Below, piece after piece: positions 1 through 8,074 of a stretch of DNA of 64,000 nucleotides (the stretch's first letter is position 1; the number at the start of each line of letters is the position of its first letter). The notes under the pieces are model-generated. The model was not told where the DNA came from, searched no databases, and saw nothing but the letters and a program-made list of their open reading frames with translations. Origin of the DNA: Hydrogenophilus sp. GTDB lineage: Bacteria; Pseudomonadota; Gammaproteobacteria; Burkholderiales; Thiobacillaceae. The position numbers and the translations under genes were made by a program. Location of the stretch: positions 1-64,000 of the forward strand of contig DYFK01000012.1 in assembly GCA_020725265.1 (NCBI GenBank), read 5' to 3'.

Positions 1-376
1 GGGCGCGCACGGCCTTGAAGCCGAACACGTTGCCGACCAGGGAGGTGAACACGTTGACCACGGAGCCTTCCTCGAACAGGTCGATCGGGTAGGCGATGAA
101 GGCGTAGAAGCAGGTATCGTCGCCGGGCACGTCCTCGATGTGATAGGCGCGACCCTTGTAGTAGTCGAGGTCGGTCAGCAGGTCGGTCCAGACCGTGGTC
201 CAGGTGCCGGTGGAAGACTCGGCGGCCACGGCGGCGGCGGCTTCTTCACGATCCACGCCGGGCTGGGGGGTGATCTTGAAAACGGCCAGGATGTCGGTAT
301 CCAGGGGGGTGTACTCGGGCATCCAGTAGGTCTGGCGGTATTCCTTCACGCCAGCGTTATAGGTTTTCACAGCCAT
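1..376 (-). CDS. cbbL: RuBisCO form I large subunit, N-terminal part
   Basis: Partial gene running off the left edge; about 125 N-terminal residues are visible. RuBisCO carboxylates ribulose-1,5-bisphosphate in the Calvin cycle in the cytosol. The start [18 protein letters not shown] and the stretch [14 protein letters not shown], which belongs to the N-terminal catalytic region of form I enzymes, are diagnostic. The ATG is preceded by AAGGAG. It diverges from cbbR, the usual arrangement for a CbbR-controlled cbb operon. The form IA assignment rests only on the resemblance of this N-terminus. The rest of the operon, including cbbS, lies outside the window. Confidence 0.96.
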   Translation of the reverse strand, partial: MAVKTYNAGVKEYRQTYWMPEYTPLDTDILAVFKITPQPGVDREEAAAAVAAESSTGTWTTVWTDLLTDLDYYKGRAYHIEDVPGDDTCFYAFIAYPIDLFEEGSVVNVFTSLVGNVFGFKAVRA

Positions 377-478
377 GTATCGCTCCTTGCAAGGATGTTG
401 GGTCGGTCCTACGGATCCAGAGCCTGCCGATCCGAAGTGGACTGAATCTTGGCGTCGTCCAGGCATAAATAACAGTCA

Positions 479-512
479 CTATTTTCTATAAAGACGATAG
501 ATTTTTTACTAT
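479..512. promoter_or_regulatory. Probable CbbR operator, cbbL-cbbR intergenic region
   Basis: The AT-rich centre of the 216-bp divergent region carries four spaced half-sites: CTAT at 479 and 486, ATAG at 497 and CTAT at 509. The pair at 486-500 forms CTAT-N7-ATAG, which fits the T-N11-A rule for LysR-type regulators. The AT-rich block contrasts with GC-rich flanks. Binding by CbbR is inferred from position. No convincing -35/-10 pair was assigned. Confidence 0.55.
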
Positions 513-592
513 GATCAATTCCGGATCGATTCCGCGCCGGGACCACCGGCAAGCCGCTTCCGCTCCGATTTTTCCCCGATATCGAGCCACTC

Positions 593-1591
593 ATGCGTCA
601 TCACACCACCTTCCGCCAACTGGAAATCTTCGAGTCCATTGCCCGCCTGGGCAGTTTCACCCGCGCCTCCGAGGAGCTGTATCTGACCCAGCCCACCGTT
701 TCCATGCAGATGAAGAAGCTCGCCGATCTCGTCGGCGCGCCGCTGGTGGAGCAGGTCGGCAAGAAAGTGATGCTCACCGAGGACGGCCGGGAACTGGCCC
801 AGGCCAGCCGGGAGATCTTCGCCATCCTCGACCGCTTCACCATGTCGGTGGCGCAGCGGCGCGGGCTGGAAAAGGGCAAGCTGAAACTGATGGCCATCAC
901 CACCGCCTCGTATTTCGCGCCCCGGCTGCTGGGGGATTTCGCCAAGGAACACCCGGGAATCGAGGTCAGCCTGCGGGTCACCAACAAGGAACAGGTGCTG
1001 GCGAGCATGGCCGACAATCTGGACGACCTCTACCTGCTGGGTACGCCGCCGGAGGAAATCGACGTGGTCGCCACGCCGATCATGGACAACCCCATCGTCG
1101 TGCTCGCCGCGCCTGACCACCCCTTGGCCAGGGAGTCGCGGCTGCCGCTGGAACGCCTGGCCCGGGAACCCTGGATCATGCGCGAGGCGGGTTCCGGCAC
1201 GCGCAAGGCGATCGAACGGCTGTTCCATGAACACCGGCTGGAAATCCAGCCGCGTCTGGAACTGGGCAGCAACGAGGCGATCAAGCAGGCCATCCTGGCC
1301 GGACTCGGTGTTTCGGCGCTGTCCTGCCATGTGCTGACCCTGCACCAGCCCGACCAGTTCGCGGTGCTCGACGTCGAGGGCTTTCCCATCCAGCGGCACT
1401 GGTACGCGGTATACCCGGCCGGGCGGCGGATTTCCGTGGTGGCGCGCGCCTTTCTCGATTACCTGCTTGCCCAGCCCGGCGGCGCGGCCTGCGCGCCGGC
1501 CTCGACTTCAGCCTCGACTTTCGCCTCGACCACGACGGATTGCGGCGGCGGCTGCGGGCGACGCGCGGGCGGACCCGCGATCGCGCGATAA
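593..1591 (+). CDS. cbbR: LysR-type regulator of the Calvin cycle operon (CbbR)
   Basis: Transcriptional activator of cbb genes that senses metabolites of the Calvin cycle. Residues 1-60 form the LysR winged HTH (TFRQLEIFESIARLGSFTRA, then LYLTQPTVSMQMKKL), followed by the periplasmic-binding-like effector domain. It is divergent from cbbL with the probable operator between them. At 332 residues it is slightly longer than usual because of a low-complexity Ala/Ser/Thr and Gly/Arg tail from about residue 300. A 12-base unit repeated three times (about 1499-1534) codes for part of this tail, so the last 30 residues are unlikely to be conserved. Identity rests on fold plus position. Confidence 0.92.
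   Translation: MRHHTTFRQLEIFESIARLGSFTRASEELYLTQPTVSMQMKKLADLVGAPLVEQVGKKVMLTEDGRELAQASREIFAILDRFTMSVAQRRGLEKGKLKLMAITTASYFAPRLLGDFAKEHPGIEVSLRVTNKEQVLASMADNLDDLYLLGTPPEEIDVVATPIMDNPIVVLAAPDHPLARESRLPLERLAREPWIMREAGSGTRKAIERLFHEHRLEIQPRLELGSNEAIKQAILAGLGVSALSCHVLTLHQPDQFAVLDVEGFPIQRHWYAVYPAGRRISVVARAFLDYLLAQPGGAACAPASTSASTFASTTTDCGGGCGRRAGGPAIAR
1499..1534 (+). repeat. Three-copy 12-base tandem repeat in the cbbR 3' end
   Basis: The unit GCCTCGACTTCA recurs three times with small changes and encodes an AST-rich peptide. It lies after the effector domain, in a low-complexity C-terminal extension. Confidence 0.7.
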
Positions 1592-1620
1592 TCGGACGTC
1601 GCCCCCTTTCATCGCGCGCC

Positions 1621-2592
1621 ATGAATCCCGACCTGCAAGCCGCCATCGATCGCCAGCGCCAGATCCTCAAGGGCTGGCTCGGCTCTTCCCTGGAAATCCT
1701 GGCCGATGCCTGCCGGGCCGTTTGGCCCGGGCGCGCGGCGCTGGAAGACTGTCTGGCGCAGGGCCTGGTCGAGCTGCCTTATTGCAAATATCTGTACGTG
1801 CTCGACGCCGACGCGCGTCAGATCACCGCCAACATCACGCGCGCCGGACGGCTGGACGAGCATTTCGGCCGCGACCGCGCCGACCGCCCCTATCTGGCCG
1901 AGGCACTCGCCGGCAGCCGGTTTTCGCTGTCCGACGCCTACATCAGCCGCAACGCGCGGCGCCCGTCGCTGACCGCGACGCACCGCATCGAGGATGCCTC
2001 CGGAGTCCTGCTGGGCTATCTCGGCGCCGACTTCGACCTGCGCGAACTGCCGACCACGCAGGCGCTGTATCCGCGGCAGGACCACTGGATGCAGTTGCGC
2101 GGCGATCCGGCCATCCGTTCAGGGTTGTTCCAGCAGGAACGCGCGACCAGCCCGATGGACGAGCGCATCGACGAAGTCCTGGCCCTGCTCGAGGAATTGA
2201 TCACGGTGCGCGGCGTGTTCCACGGCAAGCTGCATTTTTCCAGCTCGCGCGCGACGTTATGGCTGTCCGACGATCCCTATCGCTACCGCATCCATGGCAT
2301 CGCCGACCTGACCGACGCCGATCTGTGCATGGCCTATCCGCGCCGCCCGTATCCCGAACAGGCGACATTGCCGGCCGAGGCGGTGGCGCCGATACTCGCC
2401 TGCTTTCGGGAATTGCGCTTCATGGACGAAACCCTGTACCTACGCTCGGGCTCGCTGAACATCTTCAACGGCCTGATCGGCCTCAATTTTTCCTGCGACG
2501 GATCGCACTACATGCCGTGGCGGGAGTTTCTCGACAAGAATCTCGGCTTCTGGCTGGGCAGCGCGTCGGCATCGCGCCCGGCCTGTGGCTGA
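1621..2592 (+). CDS. PDC-sensor-like soluble protein of unknown role
   Basis: A 323-residue protein. Residues about 55-150 look like a PDC/Cache sensor core: a YLYVLDADARQITANI strand, then an RDRADRPYLAEAL segment, then SLSDAYISRNARRP and LLGYLGADFDL. PDC domains normally sit in the periplasm between two membrane helices, but here there is no signal peptide or membrane segment, so the protein appears cytosolic and stands alone. The C-terminal half (GVFHGKLHFSS to NLGFWLG) is not recognised. It follows cbbR by 29 bases on the same strand and may be co-transcribed. The ATG at 1621 is chosen over upstream in-frame codons because those lie inside cbbR. Confidence 0.7.
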   Translation: MNPDLQAAIDRQRQILKGWLGSSLEILADACRAVWPGRAALEDCLAQGLVELPYCKYLYVLDADARQITANITRAGRLDEHFGRDRADRPYLAEALAGSRFSLSDAYISRNARRPSLTATHRIEDASGVLLGYLGADFDLRELPTTQALYPRQDHWMQLRGDPAIRSGLFQQERATSPMDERIDEVLALLEELITVRGVFHGKLHFSSSRATLWLSDDPYRYRIHGIADLTDADLCMAYPRRPYPEQATLPAEAVAPILACFRELRFMDETLYLRSGSLNIFNGLIGLNFSCDGSHYMPWREFLDKNLGFWLGSASASRPACG

Positions 2593-2601
2593 CCAGCCCG
2601 G

Positions 2602-3966
2602 TCATTTCAGGTCGAAACGCGCCATCAGGTCGTACAGCGTCGGCCTGCTGACGCCGAGCAACTCGGCGGCCTGGGCGATGTTGTGGTTGCAGCGCGCCAG
2701 CGCGCGCACCACCGCCTGACGCTCGGCGGCCTCGCGCACCTGGCGCAGGTTCAGGTGTTCGGGCGTTTCGTCGCCGTTGCCGGTGGCGCCCTCGATACCG
2801 AGATCCTCGGCATTGACCTGGGCGCCATCGGCCATGATCACCGCGCGCTTGATGGTGTTTTCCATTTCCCGGACGTTGCCCGGCCAGGCATGCGCCTCGA
2901 TCAGCGCGATCGCGTCCGGCGCGAAGCCACGCAGAGGGCGCCCCTGGCTCTGGGCGAAACGCTCCAGGAAGGCATGCGCGAGCAGCGAACGATCGCCCAG
3001 GCGTTCACGCAGCGGCGGGATGCGCACGCTGATCTCGGACAGGCGGTAGAACAGATCCTCGCGGAACAGGCCGGCCTTGATCCGCTCGGCCAGATTCTGA
3101 TGGGTGGCGGCGACCACGCGCACGTTGACCGGAATCTCGCCGCGCCCGCCCAGGCGCTCGATCACCCGCTCCTGCAGGAAACGCAGCAGTTTGGCCTGGA
3201 GTGGCATCGGCAGATCGCCGATTTCATCAAGGAACAGGGTGCCGTTGTTGGCGTACTCGATCTTGCCGATGGTCTGCTTGGCGGCACCGGTGAAGGCGCC
3301 CTTCTCGTAACCGAACAGCTCGGATTCGAGCAGGTTCTCCGGGATCGCCGCGCAGTTGATGGCGACGAAGCGCTCCTTCACGCGCGGTGACAGCTCATGC
3401 AGGCCACGCGCCAGCACTTCCTTGCCGGTGCCGGATTCACCAAGCAGCAGCACGGAAACGTCGCTCGGCGCGACCTTCTCGATGGTGCGGCAGACCTTGA
3501 GCATGTCCGGATCGTTGGTGACCAGCCCCTGCAACGGCTCGGCGCGCCGACGCGCGGACAACTGGCGGTTTTCCTGTTCCAGCTCGTGCACCCGGAATGC
3601 CCGGGCGATCACCAGCTTGAGGATCTGTTCCTCGAACGGCTTATGGTAGAAATCGAAGGCGCCCATGCCGATGGCCTTGATGGCGTTGGCGCGGTCCTGG
3701 TTGCCGGTGACGACGACGATCTTCGTCGCCGGGCTGAGCTGGAGAATCTGCTGGAGCGTGGCCAGCCCCTCGGTGGCGCCATCCGGATCAGGCGGCAGGC
3801 CGAGGTCGAGCAACACCACCGCCGGCTCGAAACGCCGCACCATGCCGAGCGCGGACTCGCGATCCCCGGCGATCAGCACTTCATATTCATCCAGGCTCCA
3901 CTTGATCTGCTTTTGCAGACCGACATCGTCTTCGACCAGCAGGATTTTCGGCGTTTTCTCGCTCAT
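2602..3966 (-). CDS. prsR: PEP-CTERM-box sigma-54 response regulator PrsR
   Basis: NtrC-class regulator of 454 residues that activates sigma-54 promoters of PEP-CTERM/exopolysaccharide genes. An N-terminal receiver (KILLVEDDVGLQKQ, phospho-acceptor in VVLLDLGLPPDPDG) precedes an AAA+ domain with Walker A GESGTGKEVL, sigma-54 contact loop GAFTGA, Walker B TLFLDEIGDLP, and a C-terminal Fis-type HTH (IAQAAELLGVSRPTLYDLM). The ATG at 3966 overlaps the stop of prsK (ATGA), which fits translational coupling with the cognate kinase. It meets the PDC-like gene tail to tail 9 bases away. Confidence 0.93.
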   Translation of the reverse strand: MSEKTPKILLVEDDVGLQKQIKWSLDEYEVLIAGDRESALGMVRRFEPAVVLLDLGLPPDPDGATEGLATLQQILQLSPATKIVVVTGNQDRANAIKAIGMGAFDFYHKPFEEQILKLVIARAFRVHELEQENRQLSARRRAEPLQGLVTNDPDMLKVCRTIEKVAPSDVSVLLLGESGTGKEVLARGLHELSPRVKERFVAINCAAIPENLLESELFGYEKGAFTGAAKQTIGKIEYANNGTLFLDEIGDLPMPLQAKLLRFLQERVIERLGGRGEIPVNVRVVAATHQNLAERIKAGLFREDLFYRLSEISVRIPPLRERLGDRSLLAHAFLERFAQSQGRPLRGFAPDAIALIEAHAWPGNVREMENTIKRAVIMADGAQVNAEDLGIEGATGNGDETPEHLNLRQVREAAERQAVVRALARCNHNIAQAAELLGVSRPTLYDLMARFDLK

Positions 3967-6032
3967 GTTTTTTCCGCTTCCTGTATCAACGGCAAACGAA
4001 CGGTGAACCGGGTTCCCTGGCCCGGCCGGCTGGCGACCTGGATGTCGCCTCCCAGTTCCTGCACGTACTCCTTGCACTCGTAGGCACCGATGCCCATGCC
4101 CGTGCCCTTGGTCGAGGCGAACGGGCGGAACAGGCGCTCGCGGATGAAATCCGCGTCCATGCCGACCCCGGTATCGGCCACCGTCACCACGGCGGTGGCC
4201 GGTCGGGTGGAATCGTCGCGGGCCAGTGTAACACTCACCTTTCCGGTGTACGGCGTCGCCTCGATGGCGTTCTGCACCAGATGGCCGAGCACCCGGGCGA
4301 GCTTCTCGCGGTCGGCGCGCGCGCGCGCGCGGTCGGTCTCGACATGCAGTTCCGGCTTCAGGCTGAAGGCGCTCTTGGCGCGCATCACCTCGTCGAGCAA
4401 CGCGACCAGTTCGACGCCATCGTCATCGCCGGCGCCATCTCCGCCCTTGTCATCGCCGAGCTTCACCAGCATGCGGTTCATGCGCGCCACCGAGCTTTCG
4501 ATGGTGGCCAGCATGTCCTCCTGGAATTCCGGTTTGTGCTTGTGCTTTTGCGCGTTGGCCAGCAGCAGCGACAACTGCGCGACCAGGTTCTTGATGTCAT
4601 GCACCACGAACGCGGCGGCCCGGTTGAACGACTCGAACTGGCGCGCCACCGTCAGCGCCTCGGCGGCCTGGGCCTGGGCCAGATGGGCGGCGGCCTGGCG
4701 GGCGGCGGTCTTGAGCAGATCGTTGACCTCCCAGTCCATGCCCGGCTGGCTGAACGATTCCGCGAGCACCACGAAGCCGAGCAGACGCTCATGCCAGAGC
4801 AACGGCACCACCAGCCAGGCACGCGGGTTTTCGAGCAGCCAGTCGGGCAGCCCGCTTTCCCTCAACAACTCCGGTTGTTCCTGGCAATCATCGAGATCGA
4901 GCACCCATTGGCGTCGCTCCAGGAACACTGGCAACGGATGGCCGACTTCAAGCACGCCGTCCAGCTCGCCGAAATTCCAGTGCGCCGTCCGGCGGAATGC
5001 CCCACCGCCTTCCTGCTTCAGCCAGAGCGCGGCGGCCGGACTGTCGACCAGGCGCGCCATGGCCTGAAGGCTGCGGTCGTAGACCTGGGCCCCCGGCTCG
5101 CCCTCGGTCAGCATCGACGTGAAACGCAGCCATTCCTCGCGGTAGTCGTAGCGATAGCGGAAGAAATGCTTGGCCAGATACACCCGCAGCTTGGCGCGCG
5201 CGCTGCCGGAAAACACCACCAGCAACAGCAGCAGGGCGGCACCGAACAGGAACACGGTCTGCAGGATGGCGCCCCATTCGCCACCGGCCAGACGGATGTA
5301 ATAGCCGGCGGCGGCCATCAGCATCAGGTAAACACCAGTACCGATCAGGGCGGCGCTGTGAAAGGCCATGCGGTGGGAAATCGCCAGGCGCATGTCGGTG
5401 CTGGCGCGGCGCCGCAACGAGATCCACAACAACGGCACCAACAGGGCGTTGATCGCGCCGCGCGCCACCCAGGCATCCTCCGAGAATGCCGCGAACAGCA
5501 TGGCCTCGGAATACAGGTAGAAATCGAAGACGAAGATGCCCGCCAGCGCCAGGCACATGAACTTGATGCTCCAGCGCGCCTGGACGCTGGAGTTTCGATA
5601 GAACTGCTCGACCAGAACCATGCCGGCGACCGCGAACAGGGTCGGAAAAACCGCGCCGGCCAGGTACACCAGCATGCCGGCCGGATGGATCAGGCTGGCG
5701 ATCTGGGCCAGCGCCGCCAGCCCGGCCAGAACGCGCAAGCCGCGTCCGAGCGGCCGCGCGATGGCCGCGCCGTGTTCGGCCAGCAGGGGCTGGAGGTTGC
5801 GCCACAGGAACCAGAGCCAGACCAGATCGCGCCCGAGCTCGGCCACCATCGCCAGTTGGTGGCCGGAGCGCAGTACCGGCGTCAGCGCCAGGATGCCGGC
5901 CCACAACGCGCTGGCGGCCGCCGGCACCGCCAGGCCGGGCACCCCCGGGGGGCCGTCGCGCCCACGCGCCGCCAACGCGAGCACGGCGAAGGCCAGCGCG
6001 GCGATGCCATAGGCCAGGGCCGCCGCGGTCAC
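3963..6032 (-). CDS. prsK: PEP-CTERM system histidine kinase PrsK
   Basis: Membrane sensor kinase of 689 residues and partner of PrsR. The N-terminal half holds a series of hydrophobic helices (VTAAALAYGIAALAFAVLAL onward, roughly eight to ten segments). A GAF-like domain follows at about 310-460. The kinase core has the H-box VVHDIKNLVAQLSLL and the ATPase motifs NAIEA, DTGVGMD and TKGTGMGIG. The start is GTG at 6032, one codon after the glycosyltransferase stop at 6035, because longer reading starts inside that gene. The gene ends in an ATGA overlap with prsR. Confidence 0.92.
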   Translation of the reverse strand: MTAAALAYGIAALAFAVLALAARGRDGPPGVPGLAVPAAASALWAGILALTPVLRSGHQLAMVAELGRDLVWLWFLWRNLQPLLAEHGAAIARPLGRGLRVLAGLAALAQIASLIHPAGMLVYLAGAVFPTLFAVAGMVLVEQFYRNSSVQARWSIKFMCLALAGIFVFDFYLYSEAMLFAAFSEDAWVARGAINALLVPLLWISLRRRASTDMRLAISHRMAFHSAALIGTGVYLMLMAAAGYYIRLAGGEWGAILQTVFLFGAALLLLLVVFSGSARAKLRVYLAKHFFRYRYDYREEWLRFTSMLTEGEPGAQVYDRSLQAMARLVDSPAAALWLKQEGGGAFRRTAHWNFGELDGVLEVGHPLPVFLERRQWVLDLDDCQEQPELLRESGLPDWLLENPRAWLVVPLLWHERLLGFVVLAESFSQPGMDWEVNDLLKTAARQAAAHLAQAQAAEALTVARQFESFNRAAAFVVHDIKNLVAQLSLLLANAQKHKHKPEFQEDMLATIESSVARMNRMLVKLGDDKGGDGAGDDDGVELVALLDEVMRAKSAFSLKPELHVETDRARARADREKLARVLGHLVQNAIEATPYTGKVSVTLARDDSTRPATAVVTVADTGVGMDADFIRERLFRPFASTKGTGMGIGAYECKEYVQELGGDIQVASRPGQGTRFTVRLPLIQEAEKT

Positions 6033-6034
6033 GG

Positions 6035-7417
6035 TCAGCGCACCCCTTTGCCCAACACCACGACCTGCGCGGTCTGCATCAGGATCATCAAGTCCAGGAA
6101 AAGGCTGTGATTCTTGACGTAATACAGATCGTACTGGAGCTTGTTCATGGCGTCCTCGACGCTGGCGCCATAGGGAAACTTCACCTGCGCCCAACCAGTG
6201 ATGCCGGGCTTCACGCTGTGCCGGGCGTGGTAATAGGGAATCTGGGCGGCCAGGTCATCGACGAAGACCGGCCGCTCCGGACGCGGCCCGACGAAGCTCA
6301 TATGACCGAGGAAGACGTTGAGGATCTGCGGCAGTTCGTCGATGCGGGTACGGCGGATGAAACGGCCGATCCGGGTGGTCCGGTCATCGTTCTTGCGCGC
6401 CCAGACGGCGCCGTCCTTCTCCGCGTCGGTGCGCATGCTGCGGAACTTGTAGATGGTGAACGGCTTGCCGAACTCGCCGACGCGCACCTGCGTGTAGAAC
6501 ACCGGTCCCCGGCTCTCCAGCCGGATCAGCACGGCGGTGGTCAGCATGATCGGCGCGCAGGCGAGCAGGAAGACACCGCTGACCATCAGGTCGAACAGCC
6601 GCTTGACCACGTCGCGCCCGGATCCCTGGCCGAATCCCTCGGAAAAGATCATCCAGCTCGCGTTCACCGATTCGAGCGGAAGGATGCCGGTCTGCCTCTC
6701 GAAGAAGGCCGGCAGGTCCAGGATATGCAGGCCGCGCAGCTTGCATTCGAGCAGGTCGGCCATCGGCAGGCCACCGCCACGACGTTCGCGGATCGCCACC
6801 ACGATTTCCTCGACCCGGTAGCGCATCGCCGTTTCATACAGGGTTTCACCCGCCTCCAGAAGGCGGTCGTGGGGCACGTAACTATGGCTACCCTCCAGCG
6901 GCAGGTAACCGACGATATCGAGGCCCTGGGCATCGCCGGCGGCGAAGATTTCCTCGATTTTGGCCGCTCGGCTGCCGGTGCCCAGCACCATCACCCGTTT
7001 CTTGAACAGGTCGGTCTTGCCCCACTCCATGAACAGCAGGCGGATCAGGACCGAAAACAGCGCGGCCATCAGCAAGCCGACCGGCAATGACGGGCCGACC
7101 GCGATCAGCGGCGCCAGAAACTGACCACCCAGCCAAAGCAGCGCGGCAGCCAGCGCGAAGGCACCGAACAGGCGGATCAGCAGGCTGCGCAGACCCTTGG
7201 TCCACTCCCAGTCATACAGGCCGAACATCGAATTGAGGAGCGCCAGCACGGCCGCGAAAAACCAGTGCCGGTAGACCAGATCCTCAGGAGCGGGGCGCGG
7301 GGCGCCGTAGCCGTAGCGCTCGGTGACGAAATCACTGACGTAATAGAAGACGACCAGTTCGGCGAGCGTGAGCAGCAGCATGCTCACCGGAATGTAATGG
7401 CGGAAAAAACGGATCAT
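6035..7417 (-). CDS. XrtA/PEP-CTERM system glycosyltransferase
   Basis: Polyprenyl-phosphate sugar transferase of 460 residues, likely adding the first sugar to undecaprenyl phosphate for the exopolysaccharide that accompanies PEP-CTERM proteins. Four N-terminal membrane helices are followed by a nucleotide-binding-like middle (KRVMVLGTGSRAAKIEE), a fifth hydrophobic segment (VVKRLFDLMVSGVFLLACAP) and the bacterial sugar transferase domain (FYTQVRVGEFGKPFTIYKFR, RTRIDELPQI, MSFVGPRPERP, KPGITGWAQV). It heads the three-gene operon with prsK and prsR. The XrtA exosortase itself is not in this window. Confidence 0.92.
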   Translation of the reverse strand: MIRFFRHYIPVSMLLLTLAELVVFYYVSDFVTERYGYGAPRPAPEDLVYRHWFFAAVLALLNSMFGLYDWEWTKGLRSLLIRLFGAFALAAALLWLGGQFLAPLIAVGPSLPVGLLMAALFSVLIRLLFMEWGKTDLFKKRVMVLGTGSRAAKIEEIFAAGDAQGLDIVGYLPLEGSHSYVPHDRLLEAGETLYETAMRYRVEEIVVAIRERRGGGLPMADLLECKLRGLHILDLPAFFERQTGILPLESVNASWMIFSEGFGQGSGRDVVKRLFDLMVSGVFLLACAPIMLTTAVLIRLESRGPVFYTQVRVGEFGKPFTIYKFRSMRTDAEKDGAVWARKNDDRTTRIGRFIRRTRIDELPQILNVFLGHMSFVGPRPERPVFVDDLAAQIPYYHARHSVKPGITGWAQVKFPYGASVEDAMNKLQYDLYYVKNHSLFLDLMILMQTAQVVVLGKGVR

Positions 7418-7453
7418 GGAACCGGCCTGTTCGGATTTATTGGAGTCAATGTG

Positions 7454-7471
7454 TGGCGCCCTCCGGCGCCA
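7454..7471 (-). promoter_or_regulatory. Hairpin in the leader of the XrtA glycosyltransferase gene
   Basis: Perfect 7-bp stem TGGCGCC/GGCGCCA with a 4-base loop, about 37 bases before the glycosyltransferase ATG. No T-run follows on the minus strand, so it is not a clear terminator for the upstream gene. It could be a leader structure. The 89-bp gap holds nothing else recognisable. Confidence 0.35.
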
Positions 7472-7506
7472 GGGTTCAATGGTAAACGTGGTTGACGGCG
7501 CACCTT

Positions 7507-8073
7507 CTACCCATCCTCCCGCAACAGCCGCTCCAGTTGCCGGACATTCAGCCGTGGACGCGCGCCGGACTGGCCGCGATGGCCCTCGCCCGGCGACAGG
7601 CGCACCAGCACGTCGGCCGGCTCCGAATAGATCAGATAGGCCATGTGACCGGCCCGATCCTGGATCTTGAATTCGATCGTCTCGTTGAGCAGGTATTGCT
7701 CGAATTCCTTGCTCGATTCGGCGTGGATTTCCAGCTCGATCAGGCTGTGTTCCGATACCGCGCCACTGGCGGCGGCACCGGTCAGGCGCGGCTCGAAGCG
7801 TTCGAACACGCGCATGACCGCGAGCGCCTGAGCACGCAACGCGGCCAGCAAGACCACCTGTTCCTCGGGCTCGTACAGGGATTGCCGTTCGATCACGGCG
7901 GCATCGACCTCCTCGTTGCTGGGCAGGTTGTGTCCCTCCGGCAACCCGAGCTGACGGGCCGCCTTGCGTTTGGCCAGCGCGTAATCGTGGATGCCGTGCT
8001 CGGCGATGAAATGGGCGGCGAGGTCGGCGATGCGCGCGCGAATCTGGGAAGAGCGGCCATCGCGCGCGGACAT
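7507..8073 (-). CDS. Conserved-looking protein of unknown function
   Basis: A 188-residue soluble protein without signal peptide or membrane segment. The N-terminal 60 residues are helical and basic (IRARIADLAAHFIAEHGIHD, then ALAKRKAARQLGLPEG). The second half has beta-rich character (SLIELEIHAESSKEFEQYLL, then FKIQDRAGHMAYLIYSE). I do not recognise the family. The ATG at 8073 lies one base after the mrcA stop, so it is almost certainly translated with PBP1A, suggesting a role linked to peptidoglycan synthesis or merely shared expression. Confidence 0.8.
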   Translation of the reverse strand: MSARDGRSSQIRARIADLAAHFIAEHGIHDYALAKRKAARQLGLPEGHNLPSNEEVDAAVIERQSLYEPEEQVVLLAALRAQALAVMRVFERFEPRLTGAAASGAVSEHSLIELEIHAESSKEFEQYLLNETIEFKIQDRAGHMAYLIYSEPADVLVRLSPGEGHRGQSGARPRLNVRQLERLLREDG

Positions 8074-8074
8074 G

